Source: Nematopogon swammerdamellus (lineage: Eukaryota > Arthropoda > Insecta > Lepidoptera > Adelidae). Taken from it: 64,000 nt of DNA. The notes beneath the pieces are model-generated. The model made no database searches. It saw only the letters and a program-made list of their open reading frames with translations, and had not been told where the DNA came from. The stretch is from assembly GCA_946902875.1 (NCBI GenBank), contig OX336345.1, forward strand, positions 13,733,395 through 13,797,394, read 5' to 3'. The position numbers were made by a program, and so were the translations under genes. Positions 44,604-55,900 of the stretch are shown piece after piece; position 1 is the first letter of the stretch, and each line of letters opens with the position of its first letter.

Positions 44604-45155
44604 AGATAGGGCATACCTGTGGGGCATACATAGATTTATGCATATGTAAGTATATCATTATGTACTACCGTAAACTGGGATGAGCATTCAAGATTGTTTG
44701 TTGTTGTTTTGTGTTGTTTGTTTTATTATTACGACAAAACAAAGTGAGCTATAGCCAAAACGTTGAATAAAACAGGCGTCTAAATTATTTGTGGTTATAT
44801 TTATAAGTATTTATGTGTTTATCTAATAAGACAAAGTAGAAAAAGCTTGTAAAAATGATTTTTTTCGTGGCACAATCTGACCTTTGGGTAAAATTGTGTC
44901 ACTTCACTTTTAAGATACCTATATCTCCAAAAGTAAGCTAGCTGGCATAAGCTCATCGTGATATTCTAAAAGCCCATAAATTGTTTAATAAAATAAAACA
45001 TGTCTCCAGGAAAAGTAATTTATTTATGAATAAAAAAACAAAACATTTTTTTTTCATACATTGAACAGAAAAGTCTAAAGAAAACAACAAAGAGTGGGAA
45101 ACACCCATAATGTTGTTTAATCATCATCAATTATCAATTATTATTACTAATAATA
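44604..45155. other. no gene recognised
   Basis: AT-rich, with TTG-rich microsatellite-like sequence at 44695-44730. Nothing further identified. Confidence 0.35.
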
Positions 45156-45159
45156 TTCA

Positions 45160-46514
45160 CGCAAACGATATTCTTTCTCGATGAAAGTAACTAAGGGCGA
45201 GGCGGAAGGCGGAGCTAAGTTCAGGAAGAAAAAAAACATTCTTGAAGAAAGTAAGTAACTAAGGGCGAGGCCGAAGGCCGAGCTCTATTCTGGAAGACCA
45301 TAAACCTTCTCGAAGAAAGTAAGTAAGTATGGGCGAGGCCGCAGGCCGAGCGCGCTCGCGCGCCGCGCGAGCCGAAGCGCTGCGCTTCTCTCAGCGGGGG
45401 GCAGCGGGGCGAGGCGAATATGTTTGTATGAATTTCCTTCATAAAGTTTAAGCCGATCTTCTAAATTCGATTAAAATTAATCCACGTACATTTAGCTATA
45501 CGAGACACAGGATAGGCTAAATAAAATTCAGTTCCGGTTATGCTAATATGTGGAGTATTTTACTTAGTTAGGTAGGTATCTAAAGTATTTGATTTATTTT
45601 AATTGAATTTTCTTATTTTAATATCGATAGCTTTTTCCCGCGGATTCGCTCGCGTAAAATTCGTATTTCAAAAGAAGAAACTAAGTAACTTAGACCGGGA
45701 CCAGAGGGCGAACTGGATTCAGATAAAAACAATAAACATTCTCAAAGAAAGTAAGTAACATACTAAAGGCGAGGCCGAAGGCCGAGCTGCGTTCAGGAAT
45801 AGGTTAAACCTTTTCGAAGAAAATAAGCAACAAAGGGCGATGCCGAAGGCCGAGCTGCGTTCAGGAAGACTATAATCCTTCTCGAAGAAAGTAAGTAACT
45901 AAGGGCGTGGCCGAAGGCCAAGCTGTATTCTGGAAGACACTAAACCTTCTCGATGACAGTAAGTAACTATGGGCGATAGTTACTTACTTTCTTCAAGACG
46001 GTTTACAGTCTTCCTGAACGAAGCTCGGCCTTCGGCCTCGCCCTCAATTACTTCATTTGTTCGAGAAGGTTTATGGTCTTCCTGAACACAGCTCGGCCTT
46101 CGGCCTCGCCCTTAGTTACTTACTTTCTTCGAGTAGGATTATGGTCTTCCTGAACGCAGCTCGGCCTTCGGCCTCGCCCTCTGTTACTTACTTTCTTCGA
46201 AAAGGTTATCGTCTTCCTGAACGCAGCTCGGCCTTCGGCCTCGCCCTCAGTTAGGTACTTACTTTCATCAAGAAGGTTTATAGTCTTCCTGAACGCAGCT
46301 CGGCCTTCGGCCTCGCCCTTAGTTGCTTACTTTCTTCGAGAAGGTTTATTGTCTTCCAGAATGCAGCTCAGCCTGAAGCCTCGCCGTTAGTTACTCACTC
46401 TAGTTGAGAAGGTTTATCGTTTACCTTACTTAACGCAGATCGGCCTTAGTTACTTACTTGCTTTCTTTGAAATACGAATTTCACGCGAGCGAAGCCGCGG
46501 GCAAAAGCTAGTTA
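45160..46514 (+). mobile_element. Helitron-like element with two inverted 68-bp arrays
   Basis: Three parts: a 68-bp array at 45170-45350 joined to a GC-rich patch (45350-45420), then AAACTAAGTAACTTAG-type forward repeats from 45640 after a TTTTTCCCGCGGATTCGCTC motif, then reverse repeats from about 45975. It ends CGCGAGCGAAGCCGCGGGC...CTAG|T at 46514. It is the mirror image of the locus at 18460-19860, including the GAGACACAGGATAGG segment. Confidence 0.55.
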
Positions 46515-46974
46515 GCAATAAACTTTACAAATGTTTCTGCGGGAAATTTAGACGAGCTTTTTTTGTTGTTTCCTGTCATAAAAACGTAACGTATGAAATA
46601 GCATTTTGCCGGCGATTTCCAGTATTTCCCGCACTTCACCATGGCTGAAATAAAGATTAGTACCCTTCACTTTTATGAGCACGTAATCGCCGACATTATA
46701 TTAAGAATTTTCTATGTTCAGGTTAAGAGTTTCATCCAAAAGTTAGGTCTCGTGCCTGCCTTGAGAGAGTAATCATTTGGCATTCTGAAAATAATACAAC
46801 AGACATACTAACTAAAATACGAACTAACTATGACGTATGCCGAAACTGACTTCACTTGGGCGTATGTGGGTTCTTATTGGCGAATTTAAATCCGCAATTC
46901 TGCAACGGTACTGAAAAGCAGATTTTTAACAAACGTTTAAATCTGTGTGCGCAGAAGCATACTAAATTGTCAGC

Positions 46975-47334
46975 CTCGGTAGCTCAGCGGTACGGTCGGT
47001 CGACTGTTGTTAAGCAACGCTGAGCGCGGTCAGTCCTTGGATGGGTGACCGCTCAACCGTTGGAGGCTGACCGTGGTTCGGATTCCACGTTAAACTGTAG
47101 TTCCCTTCGCTTCTTACCTTAATAGGTGGTAGAGGGTTTATCTCGGCCGGGTTGGTACCACCGCAATGAGCGAAACGTCGGTCGAAACGGCTATGTAAAT
47201 AGTTCGTGTTTTCCGTTCAGTTCAGTGTAGCCGACATGAAATGAAAGGAAGCTCTGACATGGCACCTAGTTCATCCAGTGTTGTGGGCATCACGGATGTT
47301 GTAGGTGATGTAGCCAAGCGTGACAGTTTCCATA
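46975..47334 (+). mobile_element. SINE with 5S rRNA-like head
   Basis: The head contains GTTAAGCAACGCTGAGC and TTGGATGGGTGACCGC in the order and spacing of the 5S rRNA internal promoter region. A tRNA-like B box (GTGGTTCGGATTCCACG) follows. The body (GGGTTGGTACCACCGC, GGCACCTAGTTCATCC, GATGTAGCCAAGCGTG) and the A-rich tail are shared with other SINE copies here. It is not a functional tRNA or 5S gene. Confidence 0.65.
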
Positions 47335-50300
47335 AAAAAAATATATATAAATATATATTTAAGGTTGAGAGAGTTTTTATATATGTAAACGAAAAACCTT
47401 AATGTTCTGAAACTCCTGAACAACGCTCACCTGAGGAATTAAAAGTCACACAATAATTCATCAGATTCTTATTCAACCCCACTTGCTACACCGCGTATTT
47501 GATGGGCGGCGTGGAATCAGGGGTGAATGCGAGGTGGAGTTTCCGCAAAGAGGCGTTTCACCGCCGCGCGCCGCGCCCCTCGCAAATGGGCCTCAAGACA
47601 GTACTCAGTCGGATCTGAGACCCTGCACGCCTGCGAGTGTTGTACGCCCTTATCTCTGCCGCAAAGTAACCCCAAATGTCTGCGTAGGGTAGTTAACGCA
47701 ATGATAACTCAAAACTTCCGGTGAAACTTAAAATGGACATAACTATAAAAAGAAGTACATTTTACAGGAGACCTATTTAAAATTATAATGATCAAGTATC
47801 TATTGATTAACAAAATGAAATACCCCTTTAAAACCTGCACGATCTAAGGTTGTAGATGTGGGGTGTTTTATCATTTTGTAAAATGATGTATCTGGTATTC
47901 TAACATGAATAAATTACATAAGCCTAAGTATTGTTGTTCGGCGATTAGATCACAGCGAAGAGAAATTCTACAAGCAAAAATTTATATTTAAACTTAACGC
48001 GTGTTCTATCTGTTATTTATTACAGGACTCACACAATAACTATGTCATACTATTACGGCATAATATACGTACTTACTTACTTCGTCGTCGATTTTAGTGA
48101 CAAATGTGAAGGGACAGAAAGTGCAGATAGAACCTTATGTGAACGATCGCCATTTTACCGCTCGCGCTGAGGGGGCGCAAATTTTTGATACACATGACTT
48201 CGTACACCTGACATCAGCCCATTGACACAATGTTCCTGTTGTGAATAGGTGCCAATTACCAATGCTTACCTTGTGCCAGCTACACTCAAAAGTACGAAAA
48301 GGGTTTTGTCGGTTTTGTCTGTTTGTTTGTGCACTCATCCATCACGTAAAAATGACTGAACCAGTTCAAATAGAGTTTTTTTTGGTTCACATTTTGTGGC
48401 ACTATGTACTTTCCACGGAACTATTAGACATATTTTATGAGTGAAATATTCATCTGTACCTGCGGGCAAAAATTCAGCGTATTTTGGCATCAGTTCCATC
48501 AAAACCGTTCATGTTCGGAGATATGGGGTAGAAGCGTATTGGACTGGAGCGTGTCAGAGTGATCACTAAAGGTGTTAACCTATGCATTCACGTTCCACAT
48601 AAGCTTTACGTGAACAGGGCAGTGACCTATTTGTGTCAGACAAAATTAGGCACTTAGGCACCCATCCATCCGCTAAACCTTCCAACGCTAAAATTTCCTT
48701 TTTGAGAAGTCTACTTACCTGGTAGGTACTAAACTTACTAAGTATAGAGTTTGCTCCGTAAGATTCTAGAGCGAATGGAAAGGAAACAGAAAGGAAAAAG
48801 GAAAATGCAAAGTTTTATAACTAATTTTTACTTCAAAAACTATTTTTTAGAAATTTTATAATAGATTTTACAAATAATATAAAATTAACTTCAACCCATA
48901 ACACGTTTTAGTCATTTTAATTTGGTACAACCGACCCAAGTACTTAAATTTATTTAACAGATGTTATCTAATAAATAGGCAATTTCATGTAATACTATAA
49001 AATTGTCGAAATAATTTAATATACATAAATACTTGGCATAAGTTACTACTCTAGTTATAATATCTTTACACAACTTGTAGGTCATAAATATTCATAAATA
49101 ATGTTTAGAAAATAAAATTTAAAGTTTTAATACTAATAATCAAACAGAACGGTGATCGGCGAACATAATTATTCAACACCCGTATTTTCCGACACCCGTT
49201 TTCCGTTAGGTTAGTGCATGTATGTAGAGTAAGATCAACCGTCCGCTACACTTACTTACCTACATAAGTCGATAGGTATACAGATAAGGTGCTTACAAGA
49301 ACATAATAATTAGGTAGGTTAGCTATTTTGTTCACTAATGAAATGAAACGAAAAGAACTTGAGCTAGGCTAGGTACTCATTGTAAAAATATTCTAATGAT
49401 ATGATTTTGACAACAATATTACGCGCAAAGTGCGAAGTAAAGGAGGTGATCGATTATGCATGCAATAGCCGGGCGTGAGTGTGTGAGTGTGATACTCATT
49501 TCAGAAAAGCGTTCAGCGTCGTCGGTCACTTCGGTCGGTCAGTGAGGGAAGGAAGGCACATTGCTCGAACTCACCTCCCATCGTGCCAGGTCAGCGCAGC
49601 GGCCAGGTTCTCTAACAAAGAACATAAGGAACAACACTAGGTTCCATAGCTCACACTTCACCACAGTATTGTTCATATCAACTAAAACGACGACGTGGCG
49701 TCTTGATTTTTAAATTGATCCCACTGAACTGAACAATTAAATTTCAAAAGCTCATTCCGTTAAAAATAATATCACTGCAATATCATTTAACGAGCAAAGG
49801 AGTAACTACGCGACCTCAATAGATAGTACAAAAATATATTAGTTTAATTAGATAACTAAAGTCAACGTAGAAATCAATATTACAAAAATAGTCAATACGA
49901 AGTATGTAAGTACCTACAAGGTGGACCGCATTCCCCCTAACTCAGCTAAACGAAAATACAGACGGCATATTGGATAATGTGAGTAACAGGTAGGTACCTA
50001 ATCTACATAACGTACCTACCTAGTTATTCTCCTCGACACAACTGAGACTTTGATCGCATCCAGTTACCGACTGTTAAAATATTCTAGTACTTAAGATACC
50101 TACGTCTATATAGATACTATATAAAAGTACCCATGCATATCATTACCTTAATTAGATAGAACATCCATAGGTAAGGTGGTATTGGTAAAATGTCTATAAG
50201 TTAAGTAGGTATATATCTATTATGTTACTTCTGCTACCCATCGAGTAAGTATTTATTCATTATTGGAAAACTAGAGTATTACGAGTTAGTTATGCAGTAT

Positions 50301-50657
50301 CATTCTGTCTCTTCGCTATAATAAGCGACAATGCTCACAGGTGCCACGCCTAGTGAGCGGCGGCAATATTCATATCTAGGTACTTTGTGACATTCGTGCG
50401 TTTTGTACTAAGCACTTCTATATATATATAAAACATACATAATATATGATATACATTTCATAATAATAATGTTAGATAAGTACCTATATAAGGTCCTACA
50501 AAATTAGATGATAGTAGGTACTACGCTAAAAGACGCGAGTATACCAATCACGTTCCGTATATCCATTTAATAGTTTTTCTACATCAAATGCCAAGCTTCA
50601 CTTTGTTAATTTATTTACTAGAGTAGGAGGGTATTTTATGTAGAAATAAAACATTTA
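47335..50657. other. long stretch without a recognised gene
   Basis: Mostly AT-rich with GTAGGTA-type words. A GC-richer island lies at 47500-47660, with only short frames. Around 49560-49640 the minus strand reads GGCACGATGGGAG|GTGAGTTC, which could be a first exon ending in a splice donor, but no downstream exon was found. Part of 48700-51085 may be the 3' UTR of the KCTD gene. Confidence 0.35.
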
Positions 50658-50909
50658 ATGTGTACATTTAACGTGATCGCTACGCACACGCTCATTAGCT
50701 TACTATTAACTAATTTTGTTGGACCTTACGGAAATATGCATGGTAATGAAAATATTTCTATTGATAAAGTAATCTTGGAAAAGTATCAGAATATGAGTTT
50801 CCAAAATGTAATAGGAAAGCCTCGACGACATCACGACAACGTGTGCACTGTACGTAGAGTAGGAAACTTCTTAGCGGAAGGAAGAAGTGAATGTCCGACT
50901 GAATACTGA
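50658..50909 (+). CDS. hypothetical small secreted-type protein
   Basis: 83 codons. The first 25 or so residues (FNVIATHTLISLLLTNFVG) look like a signal peptide. A short polar part follows with one NMS and one NIS glycosylation-type site, a KPRRHH basic site and two cysteines near the end. I do not recognise the family. It lies antisense to the presumed 3' flank of the KCTD gene. It may be a chance frame. Confidence 0.2.
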   Translation: MCTFNVIATHTLISLLLTNFVGPYGNMHGNENISIDKVILEKYQNMSFQNVIGKPRRHHDNVCTVRRVGNFLAEGRSECPTEY

Positions 50910-51085
50910 ACTGGTAAGACTGGATTTTCTATCAATACTAGCCACGCGTTATGATTCGTCGACGCGAAGTTCGAGGTCGGCTCTCACCCCCGAACTCGGC
51001 AGGTGGCAAGAGACGGCGGCGGGCGGTGCGGCGCCCGGCGCGGCGCACCGCGGCGGCGGACATCAGCGGCGTCGGCGGAGCGTCT

Positions 51086-51784
51086 TTAGTCGCGGACGAA
51101 CACGAATTCGTTGTAGTGGTTCCAACGATTCTCTTCGGAGTCGACGCCCGGCTTAAGCTCGGCGGCGCCGCCGGCGGTGCCGCTGCCGCAGCTCGCGGCC
51201 AGCTTGAAGCCCTGCTCCTGCAGCATGTCGAACGCCTGTTCGATGAAGGAGTGTTTGAGGAAGAAGCGCGAGGTGTACCTGTCGGCGAGGCCGTGGTCCG
51301 GGTCGCGCGACTCATTCAGCGTCTCGCCGAACACGTCGCGGCAGAGCGTGACCCGCCCGCACACCAGGATGCGCGACAGCTTGCGGAATTTGACGTCGGC
51401 GAGGCCGTCGCGGCCGAACGCGAAGCTCCCTCGGTAGCCGACGGTGATGCAGCCGCGCTCGCGGCCCGGCGTGGCGGCCGCGTCCCGCGCCGCCGCCGCG
51501 AGCCCCTCCAGCCGGTAGTGGTGCGCCTCGCGCGCGAGCCGCTCGCGCTCGCGGAAACACTCGGGCAGCGCGAGGGAGCCGTCGCGCAGGTAGTCGAGCA
51601 CGTAGCGGAACAGCACGCCGTCGCGGTCGAAGAAGAGGCGGCCGCGCGCGTCGCGCGGGTGCTCGGGTGCGGCGAGCGCGCGCGCCAGCTGCGAGTCGGG
51701 CTCGCGCAGCAGCGTGTCTCGCGTGGTCGCGTAGTGCACTCCGCCGACGTTCAGCTCGAGCACCGAGGCCGGCGCGTCCGCCAT
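51086..51784 (-). CDS. KCTD8/12/16-like BTB domain protein
   Basis: Intronless, 232 codons. The N-terminal BTB/T1 domain (about residues 8-105) starts SVLELNVGGVHYATTRDTLL and includes DRDGVLFRYVLDYLRDG. The C-terminal H1-type domain (about 110-232) has CITVGYRGSFAFGRDG, FRKLSRILVCGRVTLCRDVF and NHYNEFVFVRD, as in KCTD8, 12 and 16. In vertebrates these are auxiliary subunits of GABA-B receptors that bind G-protein beta-gamma; an insect role is inferred only. The chosen ATG has a strong CCACCATGG context and starts just before the BTB domain. The frame is open 54 codons further upstream to another Met at 51946, but that extension is low-complexity. The gene sits in a very GC-rich island (50950-51950), unlike its AT-rich surroundings. 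Confidence 0.9.
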   Translation of the reverse strand: MADAPASVLELNVGGVHYATTRDTLLREPDSQLARALAAPEHPRDARGRLFFDRDGVLFRYVLDYLRDGSLALPECFRERERLAREAHHYRLEGLAAAARDAAATPGRERGCITVGYRGSFAFGRDGLADVKFRKLSRILVCGRVTLCRDVFGETLNESRDPDHGLADRYTSRFFLKHSFIEQAFDMLQEQGFKLAASCGSGTAGGAAELKPGVDSEENRWNHYNEFVFVRD

Positions 51785-52089
51785 GGTGGAGAGAGGCCGG
51801 CTCAATGGCGACGGGTGTAGTTCGCGGCTGCGCGCCGCACGCACCGCTCGATGCTCCGCCCGCGCCCCCTCTGACCCATTTCTCTCGGGCTCGCATCCGT
51901 CTGGCCCGCTGGCCCCATCAATAACGCACAGGGCGGTTAGCGACACGCTCGCACTCTAATCTTGAGGCCTATCAACCGGAAAGCCTATGAATGTTGGTAA
52001 CTAACTACATGAATACTATCTACCTATGTACATAGGTACATTACATAGGTATACCTCCTCCCAGCACAATTTTTGTTTGTGTGAATCCT

Positions 52090-52205
52090 GATATGGTCAC
52101 AGATATGGTTGGCTACATCAACTATGATGTCAGCCTATCACGCCGCCATGGTGAACTAGGTGCTAGTCAGTGCTTCACTGTGGTCGTGCCGGCTGCCCGA
52201 AAAAA
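52090..52205 (-). repeat. SINE fragment
   Basis: GATATGGTTGGCTACATC...GTGAACTAGGTGCTAGTC...GGTCGTGCCGGCT is the complement of the SINE 3' half. Confidence 0.5.
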
Positions 52206-53290
52206 AATATCGTGGTCTCTAGACGTTTAGTTAGACACATAAAAAGTTATGAGTTGTGACCGGATTAAATCGCAGGGGATTCCGGCACGGGAGTACGAGA
52301 GAGTACAAAAGAGCCTTTCATTGAAGTTTACGCAGTTTGGAAAAAACATTTTTGGAATTGAAAATACTTGGTAGGTACTTGGATTTCCTCCAATGCTTAA
52401 CACTTATGCATAGCTTAGAAACTAGAACGCAATATATAATATTTCCATTTGATTGAACTGGGGCATACCGTTTCTTTCATGAGTGAATTGGAGTAAGTAA
52501 TTACTTAGACTCAATGTGCCTCTCCCTCTGTGGAACAGGATGGAGGTATATTCTTGGATGGAAACCGTGAGTATTAGGTCGCGCGCGGCTGTGCGCACAA
52601 CATCTAGCTCAGATTTGGTTGTTTGCGGCAAGGTGCACGACGCCGCACCTCCGCGGAGCCGCCAGCCCCAGCCGCTGGTCGTTGGTTCGTCCCCACAATA
52701 TATGTTTTATTCGTTGCATCATTTCTTTCAATGGCTCCGGGCTATGCCGTGATTACCTCAGATTTTTTAAGTCAGACATTTTCGAATTTATTTATATGCT
52801 GGATGGGTGGCCCCACAGGGTGGTCCCTGCCCCTCTACGACTTCAATAATTCACGGTAGGTAAGACATTTTTTAAAATATGTTTTTTTGAGCGCAGATGG
52901 TAGGTGCGGTCTTGGCTCGGACTCTTGATCTCAATGTCCGAAGTATCCGGCTGGCATGTGCCAATTAGTTTTTTCTGAAGGAAAAACGTGCATACCTACC
53001 TGCAGCTTCACCATTCGGAACAAGTGTAAAAGTGAAGCCCCTTCCCTTCCTCCTTTAACTAGGTGGAAGGCTCAAATTGAATGCGACTGGTTTGGCACCA
53101 TCGTACTGCACGTACGATGGCTGCATAACCAGTCTCGACTGTGTTCTCCTTTAGTCCAATTATAGCCAGCAATCCAAAGGGCAGTATCCGGTATGGCACA
53201 TTCCGGAGGTTGGTCGTCGGAGCATGTGCTCTGGTCCTTCTGAATCAACTAACCAAACCGGATTACTTAAAAAAGAATTAAAAAAATCGG
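52206..53290. other. no gene recognised
   Basis: Mixed sequence with a GC-rich patch at 52620-52690. Frames here match nothing known. Decayed LINE sequence may begin near 53080. Confidence 0.3.
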
Positions 53291-53339
53291 TCAAGTGAAT
53301 CATGTTCACGTGCGGAGGATCCCGTCACCCCTTCTTTGC

Positions 53340-53660
53340 TCTCGTGGTCTCTGCGCCACACACATACGATTTGTATGGTCACTTAGTTTGTTCTACAGAT
53401 CATATCATGGACGCTGCTCGGAGGAACTTGCATCCCTTATTCCTTGCGATTCAACCTATCTTTTAAGAACTTGTCGCAGAGAAACTGAACACTCTATTGT
53501 TGATGACATGGCGATTGAGGACCCATCGTTTTTCAAAATCGTTCCTTTGTCACACCGCTAGGGTGTAGAACTGTCTACCGGTGAGTGTGTTTCCCGATAC
53601 TTTCAACCTGGGTCTTCAAATGTATCAACAAGCTGGATAGCGCTTCTATGATCTGCAAAT
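53340..53660 (+). pseudogene. LINE ORF2 C-terminal relic
   Basis: SLSLFYRSYHGRCSEELASL corresponds to SLSVFYRLFNGECSEELFE of the LINE at 24810. Decayed matches follow to the CVSRYFQPGSSNV segment (the FPSVYDLGSFK position). It is broken by frameshifts. Confidence 0.65.
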
Positions 53661-55692
53661 CTGCTGGTATCGTGTCTCACTGACCGTAGTTTCGCGAGGT
53701 GATGTGCATTTGGCTGTTTCGGACATGTTTGGTCCCTCGGCATATTATACTGGTTTTAATAATATTTATTACTAGCTGTTGCCCGCGGCTTCGCTCGCGT
53801 GATATTTCGTATTCCAAAGAAGAATGTAAGTAACTGAGGGCGAGGCCGAAGGCCGAGCTGCGTTCAGGTAATCGATAAACCTTCTCAAAGAAAGTAACTA
53901 ACTAAGGGCGAGGCCGAAGGCCGAGCTGCTTTCAGGTAAACGTTAAACCTTTCTCAAATAAAGGAAGTAAGTAAGGGCGAGGCCGAAGGCCGAGCTGCGT
54001 TCAGGAAGACGATAAACCTTCTGGAAGAAAGGAAGGAACTAAGTGCGAGGCCGAAGGCCGAGCTGCGTTCAGGTAAACCAAAAACACTCTTTCGCCTTCG
54101 GGCCTCGCCCTTAAAGACTTCCTTTCTTCGATAGAATATAATATCGTTTACTCAATCAATTTATTTCATAAAAGTAAAAAAGTAATATTAATAACTAAAG
54201 AATTAAAACCTAACTAACAAACATTAAAATAACTATCAAAACGGGCATTTTCAAATGTTCTTAGAGCACTTGCGGCATTACCCCGCTGGATGGCAAGGCT
54301 TACCCTTTGAATGAAGTACATAAGCCCTTGATGGCGGGACACCAGTTGCGTCAACCAGCAGAGGCACAAGCCTCTTTTGGCTTCACTGCTCCACGGACCG
54401 AGGGTTTACACCGCAAACGCAACAAATTTGAAATCTTGAATAATATTTCTATATTTGTTGCGTTTGAGGCTCTCCGCGCCAGCCTCGGCCGCGCCAGCCG
54501 CTCTTGAAGATGTCCTAACGTGACTTGGAGCCAATGTGAGAACACAAGTGGCGTCCCACACCATAGAACTACCCTTAGTCCATGGCACTAAGGTGATAGC
54601 ATCGGGCCTCTTGCCATCCAGCCGGGAATAACCGCGAGGTTCTAGGATGCACGGTATATTTGCCGTCAGAAGCGTGGACTTTATAATAAAATTTAAATTA
54701 AATTAACTCAATCTTAATATTAATTAACTGTATTCGAGGTGGTTTAGCTTCTTCCTGAACGCAGCTCGGCCTTCGGCCTCGCCCTTAGTTACTTGCTTTC
54801 TTTGAGATGGTTTATCATTTGTCAGAACGTAGCTCGGCCTTCGGCCTCGTCTTAGTTACTTACTTTCTTCAAAAATGTTTACCTTCTTCCTGAACGCAGC
54901 TCGGCCTACGGCCTCGCCCTACTTACTTTCTTCAAGATGGTTTAGCTTCTTCCTGAACGCAGCTCGGCCTTCGGTCTCGCCCTTAGTTACTTGCTTTCTT
55001 CGAGATGGTTTTTCAATTATCCGACCGTAGCTCGGCCTTCGGGCTCGCCTTAGTTACTTACTTTCTTCAAGATGGTTTAGCTTCTTCCTGAACGAAGTTC
55101 GGCCTGCGGCCTCGCTCATAGTTACTTACTTTCTTCGAAAAGGTTTATGGTCTTCCAGAATAGAGCTCGGCCTTCGGCCTCGCCCTTAGTTACTTACTTT
55201 CTTCAAGAATGTTTTTCTTCTTCCTGAACTCAGCTCCGCCTTCCGCCTCGCCCTTAGTTACTTTCATCGAGAAAGAATATCGTTTACGTGAGCGCAGATC
55301 CGCCTTCGGGCCCGCCTTTAGTTACTTACTTTCTTTTTTTGAAATACGTATTTCACGCGAGCGAAGCCGCGGGCAACAGATATATAAATTTTATTGCACC
55401 AATGACAGCGAAATAACTTCGACTTTCAATAAATTTTTTTATTTATCAAACAATTTGTCACCGGCCAGCTCACGTCGAGATGACAGTTCTCCGTTGTCAA
55501 CGTGACATTTGTTTTTTACCTTTACTTTAGATTACGTGATTTTTATTATATTTTTTAATTGTTATGTTAATCCGGGATATACACTGTCACTATAAAAAGA
55601 TTCGTCAAATTCCGTTCAGTGGTTTTTGCGAGATGCGCGTACAAATAGACATTTTTGCATTTACGATTTTATTATATGTATAGAAAGAATAG

Positions 55693-55864
55693 GTTTAGCT
55701 GCTCGTGGTGAATTAAATACTATGATGCTAGTAAAATAATATTTAATATCTTTTTTGAATGTTGTATGGAAGATTGACAAGTCTGCAATGACAAGACTAT
55801 AAACAAAGTTGTCAAAATTAATATTCTAAATTTGTTCTAATGTCTAGTGGCCAGCACCGCCACA
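55693..55864 (-). repeat. 3' LTR
   Basis: 172 bp, identical by eye to the 5' LTR. The adjoining purine tract (complement of TACTCCCCTTCC at 55865-55876) marks the inner border. Confidence 0.9.
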
Positions 55865-55900
55865 TACTCCCCTTCCAGATTTAACGCCGGTCTTGAGGAG

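Noticed and set aside
46975..47060. Functional tRNA or 5S rRNA gene
   Set aside because: Only partial promoter-like similarity; no cloverleaf or full 5S fold, and it is followed by a SINE body.
50938..51924. Other long frames over the KCTD gene on both strands
   Set aside because: GC-rich shadows in other frames; only the BTB/H1 frame matches a protein family.
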